A stretch of DNA of 64,000 nt. Source: Acheta domesticus. Its lineage: Eukaryota; Arthropoda; Insecta; Orthoptera; Gryllidae. Within the stretch, counting starts at the first letter, position 1. Each line of letters begins with the position of its first letter. Shown piece by piece: positions 47,096 to 60,355 of this stretch. Below the pieces are notes generated by a model. The model saw nothing but the letters and a program-made list of their open reading frames with translations, was not told the DNA's origin and did no database searches. The translations under genes were made by a program, and so were the position numbers. The DNA is taken from assembly GCA_031308135.1 (NCBI GenBank), contig JAHLJT010009436.1, positions 214,867,420-214,931,419 of the forward strand, written 5' to 3'.

Positions 47096-47672
47096 AAACC
47101 GGCTAGAAAGAAGTCATGGGAATATTGGAAGTTGGCAACGCAGAAGGGTCAGTTAATGAGGTGAAGTAGAGAGATAAGCAGTGGTGTCCCTCGGTAGGTC
47201 CATAGAAACATCATTGGTGAGCAGAGAACACATCATACAGATAGCCGTAGAACTTCTGAGGATGAAGAGGACGTAAGGAGTTCCAACTGGGTAGGTGTAA
47301 GCGACATCTCAGTAGGGTGAAAAAGAAGCACAAGAATAGCTAGGAACATTGAAATGGATGGGTTAGCGGGTTGAGGATGAATGGAGAAAGCTGAAATGGA
47401 TGGGTAAGCGGCTAGGAAAAGGTCAGGGTATAATAAAATGTGGCAGCGCAGAAAAGTCAGTTAATATGGTAAAACAGAAGAGTTAACAGGTGTCCTTTGC
47501 TAGGTCCCTAGTAACTGCGCGAATGGTGTGCAGAGAACACATTATACAGGTAGCCATAGAACATTTGAAAGTGAAAGAGACGTAAGGGTGCCAACGTGAC
47601 AGGTACCTCAGTAGAGTGGCAAAGAAGCACAAGAAGTTGCTAGGAACGTTGAAATGGATGGGTTCTTATGGG
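47096..47672. repeat. Diverged tandem duplication, period ~300-308 bp
   Basis: Copy 1 (about 47096-47372) and copy 2 (about 47405-47672) share, in order, cagaa..gtcagttaat, gcagagaacacat, acagatagcc/acaggtagcc, gacgtaag, agaagcacaagaa, and ctaggaac.ttgaaatggatgggtt. They differ by many substitutions and small indels. A fragment of the same unit (gaaatggatgggtaagcgg) lies between them. No coding potential is seen. Confidence 0.85.
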
Positions 47673-47742
47673 GACTCTGCCAGTGCGCCTGGCTGCAGAG
47701 TATTGCGGGCGATGCGTAGTGGCGGGAGCTGCAGAAGCGGCG

Positions 47743-47905
47743 GGCGGTCGGGCGGTCGGGCGGTCGGGCGGTCGGGCGGTCGGGCGGTCGGGCGGTCGGG
47801 CGGTCGGGCGGTCGGGCGGTCGGGCGGTCGGGCGGTCGGGCGGTCGGGCGGTCGGGCGGTCGGGCGGTCGGGCGGTCGGGCGGTCGGGCGGTCGGGCGGT
47901 CGGGC
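47743..47905. repeat. (GGGCGGTC)n octamer array
   Basis: About 20 essentially perfect copies of the octamer, starting about 70 bp after the end of the second duplication copy. Confidence 0.97.
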
Positions 47906-48228
47906 GGTCGGGCGGGCGGGCGCGCGGGCGGACGCGCGGGCGAGCGAGCGGGCGCGCGGGCGAGCGGGCGCGCGGGGCGAGCGGGCGCGCGGGCGCGCGG
48001 GCGCGCGGGGCGCGCGGGCGGGCGGGCGGACGGGCGGGCGGGCGGGCGGGCGGGCGGGCGGGCGGGCGGGCGGGCGCGCGGGCGCGCGGGCGGGCGGGCG
48101 GGCGCGCGGGCGGGCGGGCGCGCGGGCGGGCGCGCGGGCGGGCGGGCGGGCGGGCGGGCGGGCGGGCGGGCGGGCGGGCGGGCGGGCGGGCGGGCGGGCG
48201 GGCGGGCGGGCGGGCGGGCGGGCGGCGC
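47906..48228. repeat. GC-only array of GGGC with GCGC/GAGC variants
   Basis: Contiguous with the octamer array. Units of GGGC are mixed with gcgcgg and gagcgg variants at first, then become pure (GGGC)n from about 48125. All frames are open and read as R/P/A or G/R/A repeats, so the long open frames are artefacts. Confidence 0.95.
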
Positions 48229-49330
48229 CGGGGCACTCACACCCCATAAAGCAAGGGCTCGTTACGGCAAAGTGACAGCGTTATTTTCCCCGGGAAGCGA
48301 TCTCTCCCCAACCCTTCCCGGGAACGCATGAATAAGGCATGAGAGCGCGCCGAGGTGCCACTGCAAACGGCGATACTTACGGCGGGAATCGTCCGGCCGC
48401 GCGCGATTGGTTCAATGGATAGCGGCGGCGGGGTGCGGGCAAGTGGTTTGTCTTCCGCTAACGTCTCTGAAACGCCTCACAAGCTCAATCGTTCGGGTGA
48501 ATTAAACTGCGACTCCGAAGGAGTCCATAGGCCTTTCGGCGACTCAATGCCGCCCTTTATCACCTTGTGTGCGTCACAAACCTCTCGTTTATTGCGTCGT
48601 GACTTCCATCCATACGGGCAAAATGATTCTATAGGAATTTACCACTCAACAATTCAAATGATAAAGGAGGGTGAAAGTATGGAAAACCAGTTGAGTTGAA
48701 TGCAAACGAGTTTGAAGGTCACAATCATTGATTTAAAGTTAATAAAATGTGCACTGACATTAAAGCTTGTATGTTTCAATGCTCATAATGTACATTTATA
48801 ATGAATACTAGCTGCAATAAATTAGTTCCGTCAGCATTTCACGCTCGAAATTTAGATATATTCCAAAATTGAACTCCATAAGGAGATTAATTTAGTGGAT
48901 TAATTTGCTGTTTATCTTGCGTGAAGTATGCTAACGCACGCATTTATATTTTGCCGGGTCTGTTAAAAACACTTATCATTATGAGAACTGTTCATTTTAA
49001 AATCAATGTTTGAAATGCTACTAATTAGCATCCAACGTCAATGAATATAAAATGTTAAGCAATATTACGGAGACTTCATCTTCCTTTTGGTTTCCACTTC
49101 GTCGGTAGTTTATGGTACGCTGAAACTACTCTAACATGATTATAACAACATTGTCATCTTATTAGCGACACATTCCCTACTTCACCGAGCACCTCACCTT
49201 GGGATATAACAAGCATACAATGTTAAACTAGTGCTTCCTTTAACGACTATTCGCTGTTACTAATTTCGTCCGGGAACACGAGTACATTTTTAGTGAGTTT
49301 AACGACGCACATTTCACGTCGACATACGTC
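48229..49330. other. GC-balanced then AT-rich stretch
   Basis: 48240-48560 is high-complexity, CpG-containing sequence. 48700-49330 is AT-rich. No gene is seen. Confidence 0.45.
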
Positions 49331-50450
49331 ACACTTAACTACACATTAAGACGGAGGGGAGGTGAGGGGGAGGCCGGGGTAGACGCGACGTCGCCCGACG
49401 GGTGGCTAGCCACGGGAGGCGCTCTGTCGGCGACGCCGGAGGAGACAACAGGGCAGGGCACGCGAACAGACGCCCGCGGTGGGGGCGGGAGCGCCGAGGG
49501 CAACCGAAGCCGCCCCGGCCCGCCCCCGCGTTCGGCTCCCGCCCTCGTCGGCGCATTATTTATACGAGGCAATAAATGCAACCCTCTTCAGGAGCTGTTA
49601 GGCAATAAATTACCCCGCGCAGAGTAGCGGTAGCGGTGCGGCGGCGGCGGCGGCGGCGGCGATGGGGGTGGGAACGGGCCCGGGGGGCGGTTGCCGCTCG
49701 GCGCCCTTTCCCGCGGCCGCACCGCCGCCTTCGCCTCCACCGTCTCCTCCTCCCCCGCCGAGAGAGCCATAGTTCAATTACACCTGTCTCGCCGGCTGAT
49801 CCACCCCGCGACCCGCCAGATTAGCTGCTATAAATTCATAGCGGCTCACCCCTTTTAGTAAGACGTTCGTGTGTTTTGTGTCTGTTCGCGCGGGAGAGAC
49901 GGAAGGGGGGGTCTGTGCTCTCTCCAAGGGCGGTGCACGCTCTCTACAGATAGGTCGGGGAGCGCGGGGCGCATCTGATACTCTCTCTCCCTCTCCCCTT
50001 TCTTCTTCCACACCCCTCCTCCTCCTTTCCCCCGCGCGAAAGTCACGAATCATCCCCCTCCCTCCCCGCCTCGCCACAAGGCGTGGAGACGCGTCGACGG
50101 AGTTGTCGGCGCGACGTCGGCGGGATTACGTGATATTGGAAAATATCTCGGAGGCGGAATATTAACGTTGGCGCCCTCTAGGCTCGCTCGAGGCGACACT
50201 TTTAAAGGCCCCGGTCGCGCTCCGCGCCGGCAACAGATTTCCTTTAGTAGACTGCGTCGCGAGTACTAAACATCCTCCCCCGCTTTGCGCGTCCCCGCGC
50301 CGCGCCGCGGGTCGAGAGGGGGCCGCCCGATAAAGACAATAGCTGCCTTATGAATTTTTACGGCGACGCCGCTGTTTGAATCGTAGGACCCGGCGGTGGC
50401 GGCGGCGACTTATGCAGGGGAGTCGACGACAGCGACAGAAACTGGAGAAT
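49331..50450. other. Large CpG island
   Basis: About 1.1 kb of CpG-rich sequence. It has a (CGG)n run at 49637-49662, a pyrimidine-rich segment (49980-50060), and a high-complexity part (50090-50380) with CpGs and gataaagacaatag-type words. It is a good candidate for a regulatory island. No exon was recognised. Confidence 0.6.
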
Positions 50451-53195
50451 CGGCAATGATGTTGATGGTGGGGGTGGAGTGGTTGAGATTGAGACAGTCG
50501 TAGGGAATCTGAGTGCTAATGGTATTGACAATGATAATAAGGATTTTAATGTTGCCTCATTATCGTTTATTTATATGCACAGCTGATTCTTTGGAACTGA
50601 TAAGGTATCTACATTTTATATAAATATCTGACAGGCTCTCTAATGAGTACTGAAGAAATACTTTCTGTTCACAAATGTTTAAAGTGGTGAAAATTATTAA
50701 ACGGGTGCCATTTCGTGGGGTAGGGACGGGTACGCATTACGTCATTTGTATAATGAAAGTGGTTTATGGCACGATGATTGCAGAAGCTAATGCAGCTCAC
50801 TGTTGAGAGATTGAGTAGGCACTAAGAGCTGGAAACTGTAATTGTTAATGAAGTGAGATTAACACAACAGTCCGTTTTAGAATGTTGATTTTGTATCATT
50901 CAGTCCGCGCAAAACTTTGTTTTCCTGTTTTTCCCCTTTCTTTCATTTCTTCCTGTTTCATGTGGAATGGCTATATAATTTTTACTTTATATAATGAACA
51001 GCTGTATTTTTGTTTTTTCTTTAGAAATTAGTTGTGGTGGATCATTAATTTAGTCATAAAAACAGTTCCTTTTTAAATTTAAGATATTCAGCTTTCTAGT
51101 AAATAACCGTGATTTATTTTTTCAATTCATTACAGGTTAGAGTTGGCAAAGTTTCGGTTATCATCTTCTAGCCATTTTCAGGCATCTTATTAGTAATCAA
51201 GCTGGAATGCAAATTAATCTCTAGAATAAAAATATTTACAATATATACAATAACTAAAAATCACTGTGAGAAGTGCGTATTTTAGCTGTTCCTATCAGTT
51301 ACACATCTAGACACGTCTAGACTAATTTAATAAACTAGTCTAGTAAAACTAATTTAGTCAATTTACCTATGAAGCATGAATTATCATACGGGAGAAAAGT
51401 CTTTACTAAATTGTTTCTGAGAGAGAATGAGCTTTGCAGGCATTCGTAGGATCATTAATTACCTGTTTTCTTGCATTGGTAAAGCATTTAATTCCGATCC
51501 TCGAACTGCGGCGAGATATGCGATGGCCGCTACGACGAAAGGCGAAAAGGGAAAGAACGTCGCTGCAAACGTGCGTGATCATCCGCGCATGAGATGCGTG
51601 TGGTAGCACGTGCAAGGGAGAAATGAAAGAAGTCTATTTACGACACGCCAGTAGGGTAGTTTCCTTGGAATCCGTAAGTGGTCTTGAAACAGAATTGTAA
51701 ATCTGGTGGGAAATAGAGAAAAAAAAGAAAGGGAAGAACTTTCCGACGTTCCGGGAAGCCATGCTGCACGGGAGACCGCGAGTGACGAGGGTGGGAACGC
51801 AGAGAGGACGGTTGAAACAGGAGACAATAAAAAATTTATGTTCTTTCGGGAGAACGCTGATAAAACAATAAATTTTTCGATGCAGTCACCGATGGGTATT
51901 ACGGAAGGTGCAGTAAGAAAGCAATCAGTTCTAGTGAATATTTTAAAGGTACTTGAGGATAACACGGTGAACAGGAATAATGATTTTAGATATACCACTC
52001 TGTACGACAGAACAGATTTATTAAAAAAAGAGGGAGTACGGTTCACCATTTAACTCATCAATAGGGAACGGAATTTACTGTAATAAAAAAAGCTAAACAT
52101 GTACATGTATAATAACTTATTTTTTTCAAAATGAGGGAAAAATGAAAATACGTAAAATAAAATTTTGTTATAACGTTTAAAACTCCTCTCTAAAAGCGTT
52201 TTCCGAGCACAGAATGTCGCCGATCAGATTTCAACAAGTATTGTGAGAGGCTAAAAGAAACTTTTACCTCTACAGAAGTAGTTATTCCCTAGTAGCATCC
52301 GAAATATGTAACACTTAATGTATATGTAGCATAAACAATGTTGTTTACGAGAAGCCGGCGCTCAAGTGAATAATACCGTGTAGCCAGTGGTAGATCCCGG
52401 AGCAGGGGGATTCGACAATGATCTATAAAAAATACTTGTTAGTCTTTGAGCGAGTTACCCAGCGTGTCTATGAAACATTAGCAAGCGCGTGGTTGACGTT
52501 ACTTCTCCTACTTCCGCTCATCTTTCATTCCGACGGCTACCAATCCGTTCTCCAAGTAGAGGAGAGGAGGGTTAGGTTTGAGAATTAATAGCGAAAAGCC
52601 GGCATTAATAAAAGCTCATGGCTTTCTAGGAAAGATTATTCCAGTAACATACATCGCGAATTCGTATCTGAGATATTCTGTTTGGCGTGTAAATACATTA
52701 AAATGTAACGAAATATGTAGTAATAAATAAAATATGTAAAAATATGTCATTACGCCAAAATATGTAAGAATGTAACATTAAAATAGTTCCAATTAATTCA
52801 GAAAGTGTTGTTAACTCTAAAAAATATTACTGAATACACGTATCTTGCTCCTGTAAAAATATCTATTTATCCGTTCCCTACTCATCAACATTTAATTCAA
52901 TGTTTCAGAAACTAAGAGCCCGACGAAAATTCTGATAGCAAAAACACACATTTTAATATTTACAACGCGACGTCTGCGAAAATTGCTATCCAATGTAATA
53001 CTATTTGAGGCTCTTAAAATGTGCTACGTTATATTAAAAATCACAAAGACTTTGGCATTTCCTGTATGTGTTAAACGATACAAAACACTAAATTTGAAAT
53101 GCGAAACATGTGTCAAATGATCTCACGAGGAAAATATCAAATCTTGCCACTGATTATATAATTCAATGAAGCATCAATGTTTCCCTTTTTCTTTC
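50451..53195. other. Long mostly AT-rich stretch
   Basis: A minor patch of repeated ctagtctag/gtctagac words lies at 51305-51345. 51500-51800 is more GC-balanced. No gene is supported. Confidence 0.45.
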
Positions 53196-53540
53196 TGCGC
53201 CGCAGACGCGAATCTCGGAGTAATTTCATCTGAGGCTGCGTGAACGAGAGCTGCATCCTCAAATGAACGCATCGCGACGCCCCGCTTCCGACCGCGCCGC
53301 CGCCTCCGCATTATCTGGCGTCAAAGGGAGCGCAGCCGACGTCGTAATCAGGGGAGCAAAGCAATGCGCTCTAATCAGCGCGGCAGCGGCTGCAGCGATC
53401 ACAGACAGACGTTAATCGCGACGCGGTTCTCGGCAAGAAATTCCGCGGACCTCTTTGGAGCATCACGGACGCGTATTAATTCTAGACGGCGAAAGCTGGT
53501 CCGAAACGGGGAAAACGAACTCGCGCGTTAAAAAAAGGCA
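53196..53540. promoter_or_regulatory. Candidate regulatory block
   Basis: High-complexity CpG-containing sequence with several TAATC/GATTA cores (cgtaatcagggg, ctctaatcagcg, gttaatcgcg), sharply bounded by AT-rich DNA. Inference only. Confidence 0.35.
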
Positions 53541-53980
53541 CGGGCTTTTTATATGGAAATGTGTATTTTTAAGATGGAGCAGATAACGATTGCTTTCCTA
53601 GATGTCGCTGTAATCAGACAAATGAAAACAGAGTAATTTTGCTGACTTTTGTAGCTCTATGAATCGATATTAAATCCGTAGAGAAATATACATTCATGAA
53701 ACTACAAAACGACTATTTCGAAAAGCGAAACGAAACATTTCTTAATGTCTGCACACAAGGTAAATATTAGAAGGGAAATTTCGCGTGGCTACCAATTAAT
53801 CATAAATATGTATGGTATGAGAAATGTTATTGAATAACCGAAACCCTGAAACATGCAGATGAGAATTGAAACGATAATTTCTGAAGTAGTGTGTTTTAAT
53901 TTTTATTTATTGAGAAGACTCATTTTCAAAAATTATCTACGAAAGTGGTCAATTGTAAATGTCTCAACGGGCACCATGTG
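53541..53980. other. AT-rich non-coding stretch
   Basis: Nothing recognisable was seen in this AT-rich stretch. Confidence 0.5.
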
Positions 53981-54655
53981 AATTGTTTGGTGTCATTCTA
54001 GGTTCATATCTTGGCGTCGCCAGAGAACACCTCCGCCGCGCAGAGAACATGCAATCCCGGGTGCGCAGCGGCCCGTAATTAACATACGCGTGCCTGCACG
54101 GCGACGACGACGGGGGCGCGGGGGAAGGGGCAGAGACGCGACGCTGGCGGGGCGTGGGCGGCAGAGAGGGTGCAGCTGACAGATCCGGCGGTGTCGCCGC
54201 GTCAGCGACGCGCCGCCCCCGCCGCCCCCCCCCCACTCGCCGCGCCTCGAGCGCCGCACCGCGCCCCCCTCGGGGACTAAATGAACCCCCGCCGCCCCTA
54301 CCCCGCCCGTGCCCACTAAGCCCCCCTCCCCGACACCTGACGCGGCCTTCTTGATTGCGACCCCGCTGCGCCCCCGCCTCCGCGCCCGGCGGACGCCCGC
54401 GGCCCTCGCCGCCGCCGCCGCCGCCACTGCCCGCCGCAGCTGCCGTCGAGAGGCGGCGGCGCGCCCGTGACAGCGCGGGCCGAAGCCGCAACCGCTGCGA
54501 CTCCGCATCGGCGGAGATCACATGGGGAGCAGCCGCCGGCTTTATACACGAGAGGCGGCGTCTGGGTATCGGCATGTGGTGACGTGAAGGGGGCGCTGAA
54601 GAGGCGCGCGGAGACGGCGTTAGGGACGGGGGTGACAATTTTTCATTTGCGCTGA
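53981..54655. other. CpG island
   Basis: Very CpG-dense, C-rich on the plus strand, with a CCGCCG run at 54405-54425. Confidence 0.65.
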
Positions 54656-55390
54656 ACCCGGAAGAACTTAATGGTACTTCACGTCCACTTCCAGGCGGAC
54701 CAAAATGAAATGTCCTTTCTAATGAACGTGTCAGTTAAACAATCAGTTCCCTGCGCAGAATTCCTGGAAAAGGGGAAAATAACTCATCCTAACCCACACA
54801 AAGGTATAGCAATTTTAACTTTAAGTTAAAACTAGCTGGGAGAGTGGATCCAAGTCTAGTTATATAATGTCAACAATATTAGCAATTTTACTTAATAATT
54901 ACTAAAGTATTCCGTATTATTTGTAATTACAAGTTACATTACATAATACTCATTAGCAACAAAATAAAAAAAAAAATAAGTGTATCTCTCATCAGCAAGG
55001 TCATGGAATAAAAAGTTTAATGAATGATGGAAGGTTTGCGTGATCGGTCGTTTATTTTGTACAAAAAACAGCAACTTATAATTCACTTCAAAAACAGAGA
55101 CGAGAAAATCAACTATGCATAATGCTAAATTAAAAGAAAAATGTTTGTCCAAAAGACATTACGAATAAACAAATAACTGCATAGCACTTACATGAAACAG
55201 CAACATTCCTTGTCTCTAAAAACATACTTTTTTACTGCGCTAATAAATGATTGCCCTACAAAAACTGTAATCTATTATTATTCCTTGGCGTCTAAATACG
55301 ATGAAAGCGCAAGTAAACTAAGTTCTATTCTTTTCACAAAAAATGTTATTCTTAGATTCCAAAAATATCGCCGTCAAGCAATCTTTGAAG
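54656..55390. other. AT-rich non-coding stretch
   Basis: Nothing recognisable was seen in this AT-rich stretch. Confidence 0.5.
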
Positions 55391-56235
55391 CAGTCCCTCA
55401 GAGGTGTGTCCCATCCTGCGGCTGGCAGCGCTGGTCCGGTAGGCGAACGACAGGGCGGGGCTCATCTGGCGCTGGCGAGCGTTCTCCCCGCCACGCGCCC
55501 CAGGAAAGGTGGCCGGCGGGCGGATTCAGCCCAGGCCCACGGCACGTCTAACATAGGCGCTTCACGCGAGCGGCTCCGCAGGCGTCGCCCGCCCCCCCGC
55601 CACAAACCTCAGCGCCCTCCATCGTTGCGTCTCGAACCCCACCGACTCACTCCACCTCGATCTCCACCAACTCCACTAGAGTATTCCAGTTGCCTTCCCG
55701 TGTTGTTCGCTGCGTCGCCCTTTCTGCCCATTCTCGAACCACTGCTGAGTCCCACCTCGCCCTACCCAGTCCCTTCCCGTCCCGACCCACTCTGGTCAGT
55801 CCCGCCGCACACTGTCCACATTCGACCTATTTTGCTCCGTTCAGTGCCATCTCATTCTGCTGCTTTCTATCCCGTCTCGCTGCGTCCCATCCTACTCCGG
55901 CCAGTGCCGTGCAGACCCGTCCTCCGCCAGTGCAATGCCATTCAACCCAGTCCGTCGCGTTCATCCTTACTCATTTCTATGTCACAATTCGCCTCACTTT
56001 TCCCATTTATCCTCAATCAATCCATCAGTCCATAAAGGTCCGTTCACAACAGTTCGCCTCACTGCACACGTCTTCTTTCACCCACGCCTACGCCGCCCTG
56101 TCTAACCACCGCGTCTCGTCCTCTTTCGCTGTATACGGCTCCGCCCACGTTAAGTCCCATCTTGCCCTCGTCAAGCACCGCTCCTCCATGCTCACCAACC
56201 CCTGCCGACCCCGAAGCATGATTCTTGGCCATAAT
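55391..56235. other. GC-rich block with pyrimidine-biased right flank
   Basis: 55400-55600 is CpG-rich. 55600-56230 is strongly C/T-biased with recurring cccat and gtccc words. The long plus-strand frames have no family similarity. Confidence 0.5.
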
Positions 56236-57040
56236 GGCAGACAGGGTATAGACTCTAACTAGAAGTTTTGAGAAGGGTTCCGTGCAAGTTGTAGTTCTCC
56301 TAGCTACAGCTATAAACACTGCCTGTGCTATTAACAGCGAAGAGAAAACAATTTCATAACATCGGAATATGTTTAATAGCAACAAGGATGTCTCATATTA
56401 ATACCTGCTCTTTCGCAGCAATTTCTTCTTGATCAAATCCAATTTTTCTTCAATTTAAACGCTACATTTCAGTTATAATTCAAAAATTTAAAACAAAAAT
56501 TGTCGTAAGATATTTAGACTCGTCAATTTCAATATGTTGAAAGATAATTAAATTATAAAGTCGAAAGACAATTACTCTAACAATTTATTTGAACATGTAT
56601 TAAAATAAAAAGAGAACTGAGTTTTATATTGTTATTAAATACGTAATAATAATTATAAATACTGAATATATTTTAATAACTGAAACGTAGAACACATAAG
56701 TATAAAGCAATGAATGAAATCAAGAATACAAATTTTGTTTACTCAGGCTACGAAATTATTTACGCTGATTTCTATTTTCATTTTGAATTACACTGTATCT
56801 ATTTAAAAAATGACTCACACGTTATTGCCACTTTACTAATAAATTATTAGCTTTCTCGGAAATAAAATTCTAAACACTGGCTGCTTTAACTACATTTTAG
56901 TGAATATACCGATAACCTGGCGCACACTTTAACTCTGTATATAATAAACCATACACTCTTCTCATTATACCCCCAAGACAACCATTACAGAGCTTCCTCT
57001 TCCCAAAGTACACCAACACAAACAGTGGCCAAAATAGCTC
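56236..57040. other. AT-rich non-coding stretch
   Basis: Nothing recognisable was seen in this AT-rich stretch. Confidence 0.5.
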
Positions 57041-58630
57041 GGACGCCGCTATTTCATCACCGGCCATTTCATCGCCTCTCAGGAGGCCGCCGCGGCCATC
57101 CTCGCTAGTGCGGCATCAATTACCAACATCACCTTCTCCGCCGCGCCGTCACGAACCCTGGCGCTGCCATCGTCTGCGCCGGGCTCGGCTCCTCCCCCGC
57201 GTCTTCACTCGCTCCACCGCCGCACCAGCGAAGAGGCGGAGGTGGAGGCGGAGGCGGAGGCGGAGGTGGAGGCGGAGGTGGAGGCGGAGGTAGATGAGGT
57301 GTGGGCGGCGGTGGAGGTGGTGGCGGCGGAGGAGAAGGCGGTGGCGGCGGCGGAGGAGGCGGAGGCGGTGGCGGAGGAGGCGGCTGCGGAGGCGGCGTCA
57401 GCAGCGGCGGCGGCGGCGGCGGCGGCGGCGGAGGAAGAGGTGGCGGCGGCGGCAGCGATGGAGGCGGCACCCTCGCTATTTCTAGCTTCACCGCCACTCG
57501 TTACCGCCGGCCCCGGCAGAGGCGCTGCGTGCTTCCGGGCCCGCCGGAAACGCGCCGGGCGCACGTCAGGAGAAGGTGCGCCGATTTCGCCCAAACCCGA
57601 CCTCCTCGCGGAGCTGGTAGCGCTGCCCGTCCGCAGCGGCAGCGGCTTGAACCATCGAGGAAACTTGACCCCCCTCCCGCCCCTGCCAGCTCAACAGCTG
57701 CGTCACGAACGCTACTTCATCAACCGGAACAACGCCTACGCGCCCTTTCAGAACGTGTTAATTGGAGTGGGTCCCGATCGCGAGCGCCGCTCCTCTGCGG
57801 ATTATTTCCGACTTCCCTTCAATTCCACAATGGATCTATTCCAGTCGCAAGCTATTTTTTTTTCGACACACACACTCTCTGCAAATTGTTTCGTGTTTTC
57901 GGACACGAAGAGTGAGAGAGCGGGTGCGGGAGCGGACACAGCAGCGTGGCGTTGTTGGTTGCCCGACGGGGCCGTTTTGGGAGACGGTAAGTACATGATT
58001 CACGCGTATCAAAACCGCCGGAGAAGCGCCTATTTACAAAGCACGCGTTCTCCCCTTCAGCGCGGGCGACGCAGTCATAAATTCGAGCTAAGCAGATTAT
58101 ATCCGCGGCACGAGAGGCAAAAAAAGCGCGCCCGCGCGGTCGGTCGGGCGGTCCCGGCGAGCGACGCGCCAATCCAGAGCATTCGCTGATTTTTTAATTA
58201 GCGTCGCCGAGGGGTGTGAGCCGCAGATGCGTGGCGAGCGGGAGGATGGAGGGGAGGGGCGAGTGGCACGATTGGCGTCCAGGTGGCGCAGCGATCGCCC
58301 TCCAGGGAAATCCGCGTCGTCGCCGCCGCCGCCGCCCCTGCATCTGCCCGGACGCCGCCAGAGCATCCACCGCCGTCGGGAGTTTCCGCAGTCATCTCGG
58401 CCACTCCCCCTCCCTGCCTCCCACAGCGTCGCCGGCCCCCATGTTTCTTGGCACCCGCACCTTCCTAATTGGGAGCGAGGTATTCCTCCGGGCTTCGTCG
58501 GTGATTTTTCCTTGAGACGCTGCGGCGACGGAGTCCGGGAGGGGACGACGGAGGTTACAGATGGCGACGTCGGAAGTGGTGGCTCTGGCAATGACAGTGG
58601 ATGCCACCGGAAGGCAGCGGAGGTAATGTT
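57041..58630. other. CpG island with GGAGGCGG simple core
   Basis: 57233-57475 is an irregular GGCGGA/GGTGGA/GGCGGC array. 57480-58120 and 58200-58460 are CpG-rich and more complex. A donor-like GAGACG/GTAAGTAC at 57980-57993 has no recognisable exon before it. The Glu/Ala-rich and Pro-rich frames through the core are compositional. Confidence 0.6.
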
Positions 58631-59185
58631 GCCAAATGTTTGATAAAACAGTGATAGGGGAGATTGTTGCACGGGTAGACGTCGTATTACGGAAAGGCGA
58701 AGATGGAGAAAGGGAAGCCAAGAAGTATGTTGCGAAGGAAAGCGTGAATGAACTGTTGGAATGCAAGCTAGTGGTAGTACGCGCAATGGGATTAAGTAAG
58801 ACGAAATGGAATGGCAGTGGGATGAAAATGTTACATTACACTGGCAAAAGTTGCAAGGGTAAAATGTAAGCTGAAAATTGTAACTAATTGCAATTAACTG
58901 TGGGTTTGCAAGAGATAGGTGGCATTGCACGCGGTGGCGTTTTGTGCTAAGTTGCTCGTACTGCACATTGCGACGAAAGTGGTTGGGCACTATTTAAGTG
59001 TTTAAGGCAATTTGAAGGTATTGTAAGAGATTGCAGGGTGTCGGCGTAAACGTACTCCAAAGAACGAAATAACTGCAGAGATCCACAGTCACCGCAGACA
59101 GCCAGGCGGAGGTGGTGGTGGCGGTAGTAGCAATGTCCCGACGAGTGAGAAGTGGCGAGAGTGAAAAATAAGGGTCTGTTTCACG
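58631..59185. other. Purine-biased flank
   Basis: G/A-rich on the plus strand to about 58870, then mixed. No gene is recognised. Confidence 0.45.
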
Positions 59186-59361
59186 CTGCGTTACGGGCGG
59201 ATTACCACCCCGGGGCGCGCGACGGCGGGCGGGCGGCCGCGGGCGCCGGGGGAAGCGGCGGCGGCGGCGGCGGAGACCGCGGTCGCGTGCGCGCGCCCAG
59301 CGCCCCTGGCGGTCGATCCGCCAGGCTTAATGCGGCGTTCGCGTGCGCGCGCGGCCCCGCG

Positions 59362-59410
<49 letters not shown>

Positions 59411-59680
59411 TCTCCGCAGCCCATATCTCAGCGCGCGGGCGGGAAGCTAGGCTCGCAGGCCTGACTCACCGCGTTATGATCCCGCGCCCTCCGCCCCGTG
59501 CCCCGGGCGCCCCCGCCGCCGCCCTCGCCGCCTCGGGGGCGGGTGGCTCCCACTCAATCACCGGCGGCCCGCGCGCCCCCGCCCCCCCTACCCCGCCCGG
59601 CCCCGCCCCACTACACTTGGCCACGAGTTCCGTCTCGCCCCACACCGTAATGAATGCGCACAATGCATGGGAGAAAGGAT
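59186..59680. other. CpG island
   Basis: Extremely CpG-dense and C-rich, with a (CCG)n core at 59363-59406. Confidence 0.7.
59363..59406. repeat. (CCG)n trinucleotide run
   Basis: About 14-15 uninterrupted CCG units. It would read as poly-Ala, poly-Pro/Arg or poly-Gly depending on frame. Confidence 0.97.
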
Positions 59681-60355
59681 AAGTGGCGTGAAAGCGGATT
59701 GAGTAAGTTGTGGCATTTGATACCGGGAAACCATGACCTTTTCTTCCTTCTGACTTTGATGTAGCGGTTACACGGAAATAATGAAGGTATGGAAATAATA
59801 ATGTGTTTACTTTTCTATTTCCCTCGATTGATTCAGGAAATACGTACACACCACAAAACTTCCCACAAATGAGTAGACAATTCAGCCTCATTTATTGAAC
59901 ACGGACTGCAGAAATAATCTAGACGTAGTGATACAGGACGTGGTATTTATTGATGACGAATTTTTCTTTCTGTCAAAATCAAGGGAGACTCGTTTCACGT
60001 TTCGTCGACAAATCTTTTCTATGTTTTAAATTTATGGTTTTTAATAATTTTCGAAAGTTTTTAGAAATTACCAAAGTGTATTTTGACTCTCTCACAGACA
60101 CTGACAAGTCTTCCTTGCATTTTGAAGAACGATTTACACAATATATTATTTCTAATTCGAACATTAGGCTTATAACGGGAATGCCAAATACAGACACATA
60201 CGACTGGCACGAACTAATCAACCAGAAAACTCTGAAGGAACTCTATTAACATTATAGCGATACTAGATGCTTTATAGGGTGTAAATAAAAGAAACAACAC
60301 TGGTCTAGAATAGCAAACGACGTGTGTTCATTCAAGTACCACTCAAACGAATGAC
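59681..60355. other. AT-rich non-coding stretch
   Basis: A 99-codon open frame at 59950-60249 (plus) has ordinary amino acid composition but no recognisable family. It could be a decayed fragment of something, or chance. Confidence 0.4.

Noticed and set aside
47608..48275. Five overlapping open frames of 190-220 codons rich in RPPA or GGRA
   Set aside because: They come from GGGCGGTC and GGGC arrays that contain no stop codon in any frame.
57129..58189. Glu/Ala-rich 315-codon frame and its Pro-rich complement
   Set aside because: Its first part is a GGAGGC simple repeat and the rest lacks any recognisable domain; frames are open because of CpG-island composition.
59950..60249. 99-codon protein of ordinary composition
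   Set aside because: No domain or homologue is recognised, and the frame has no splice signals or supporting context. Kept only as a note.
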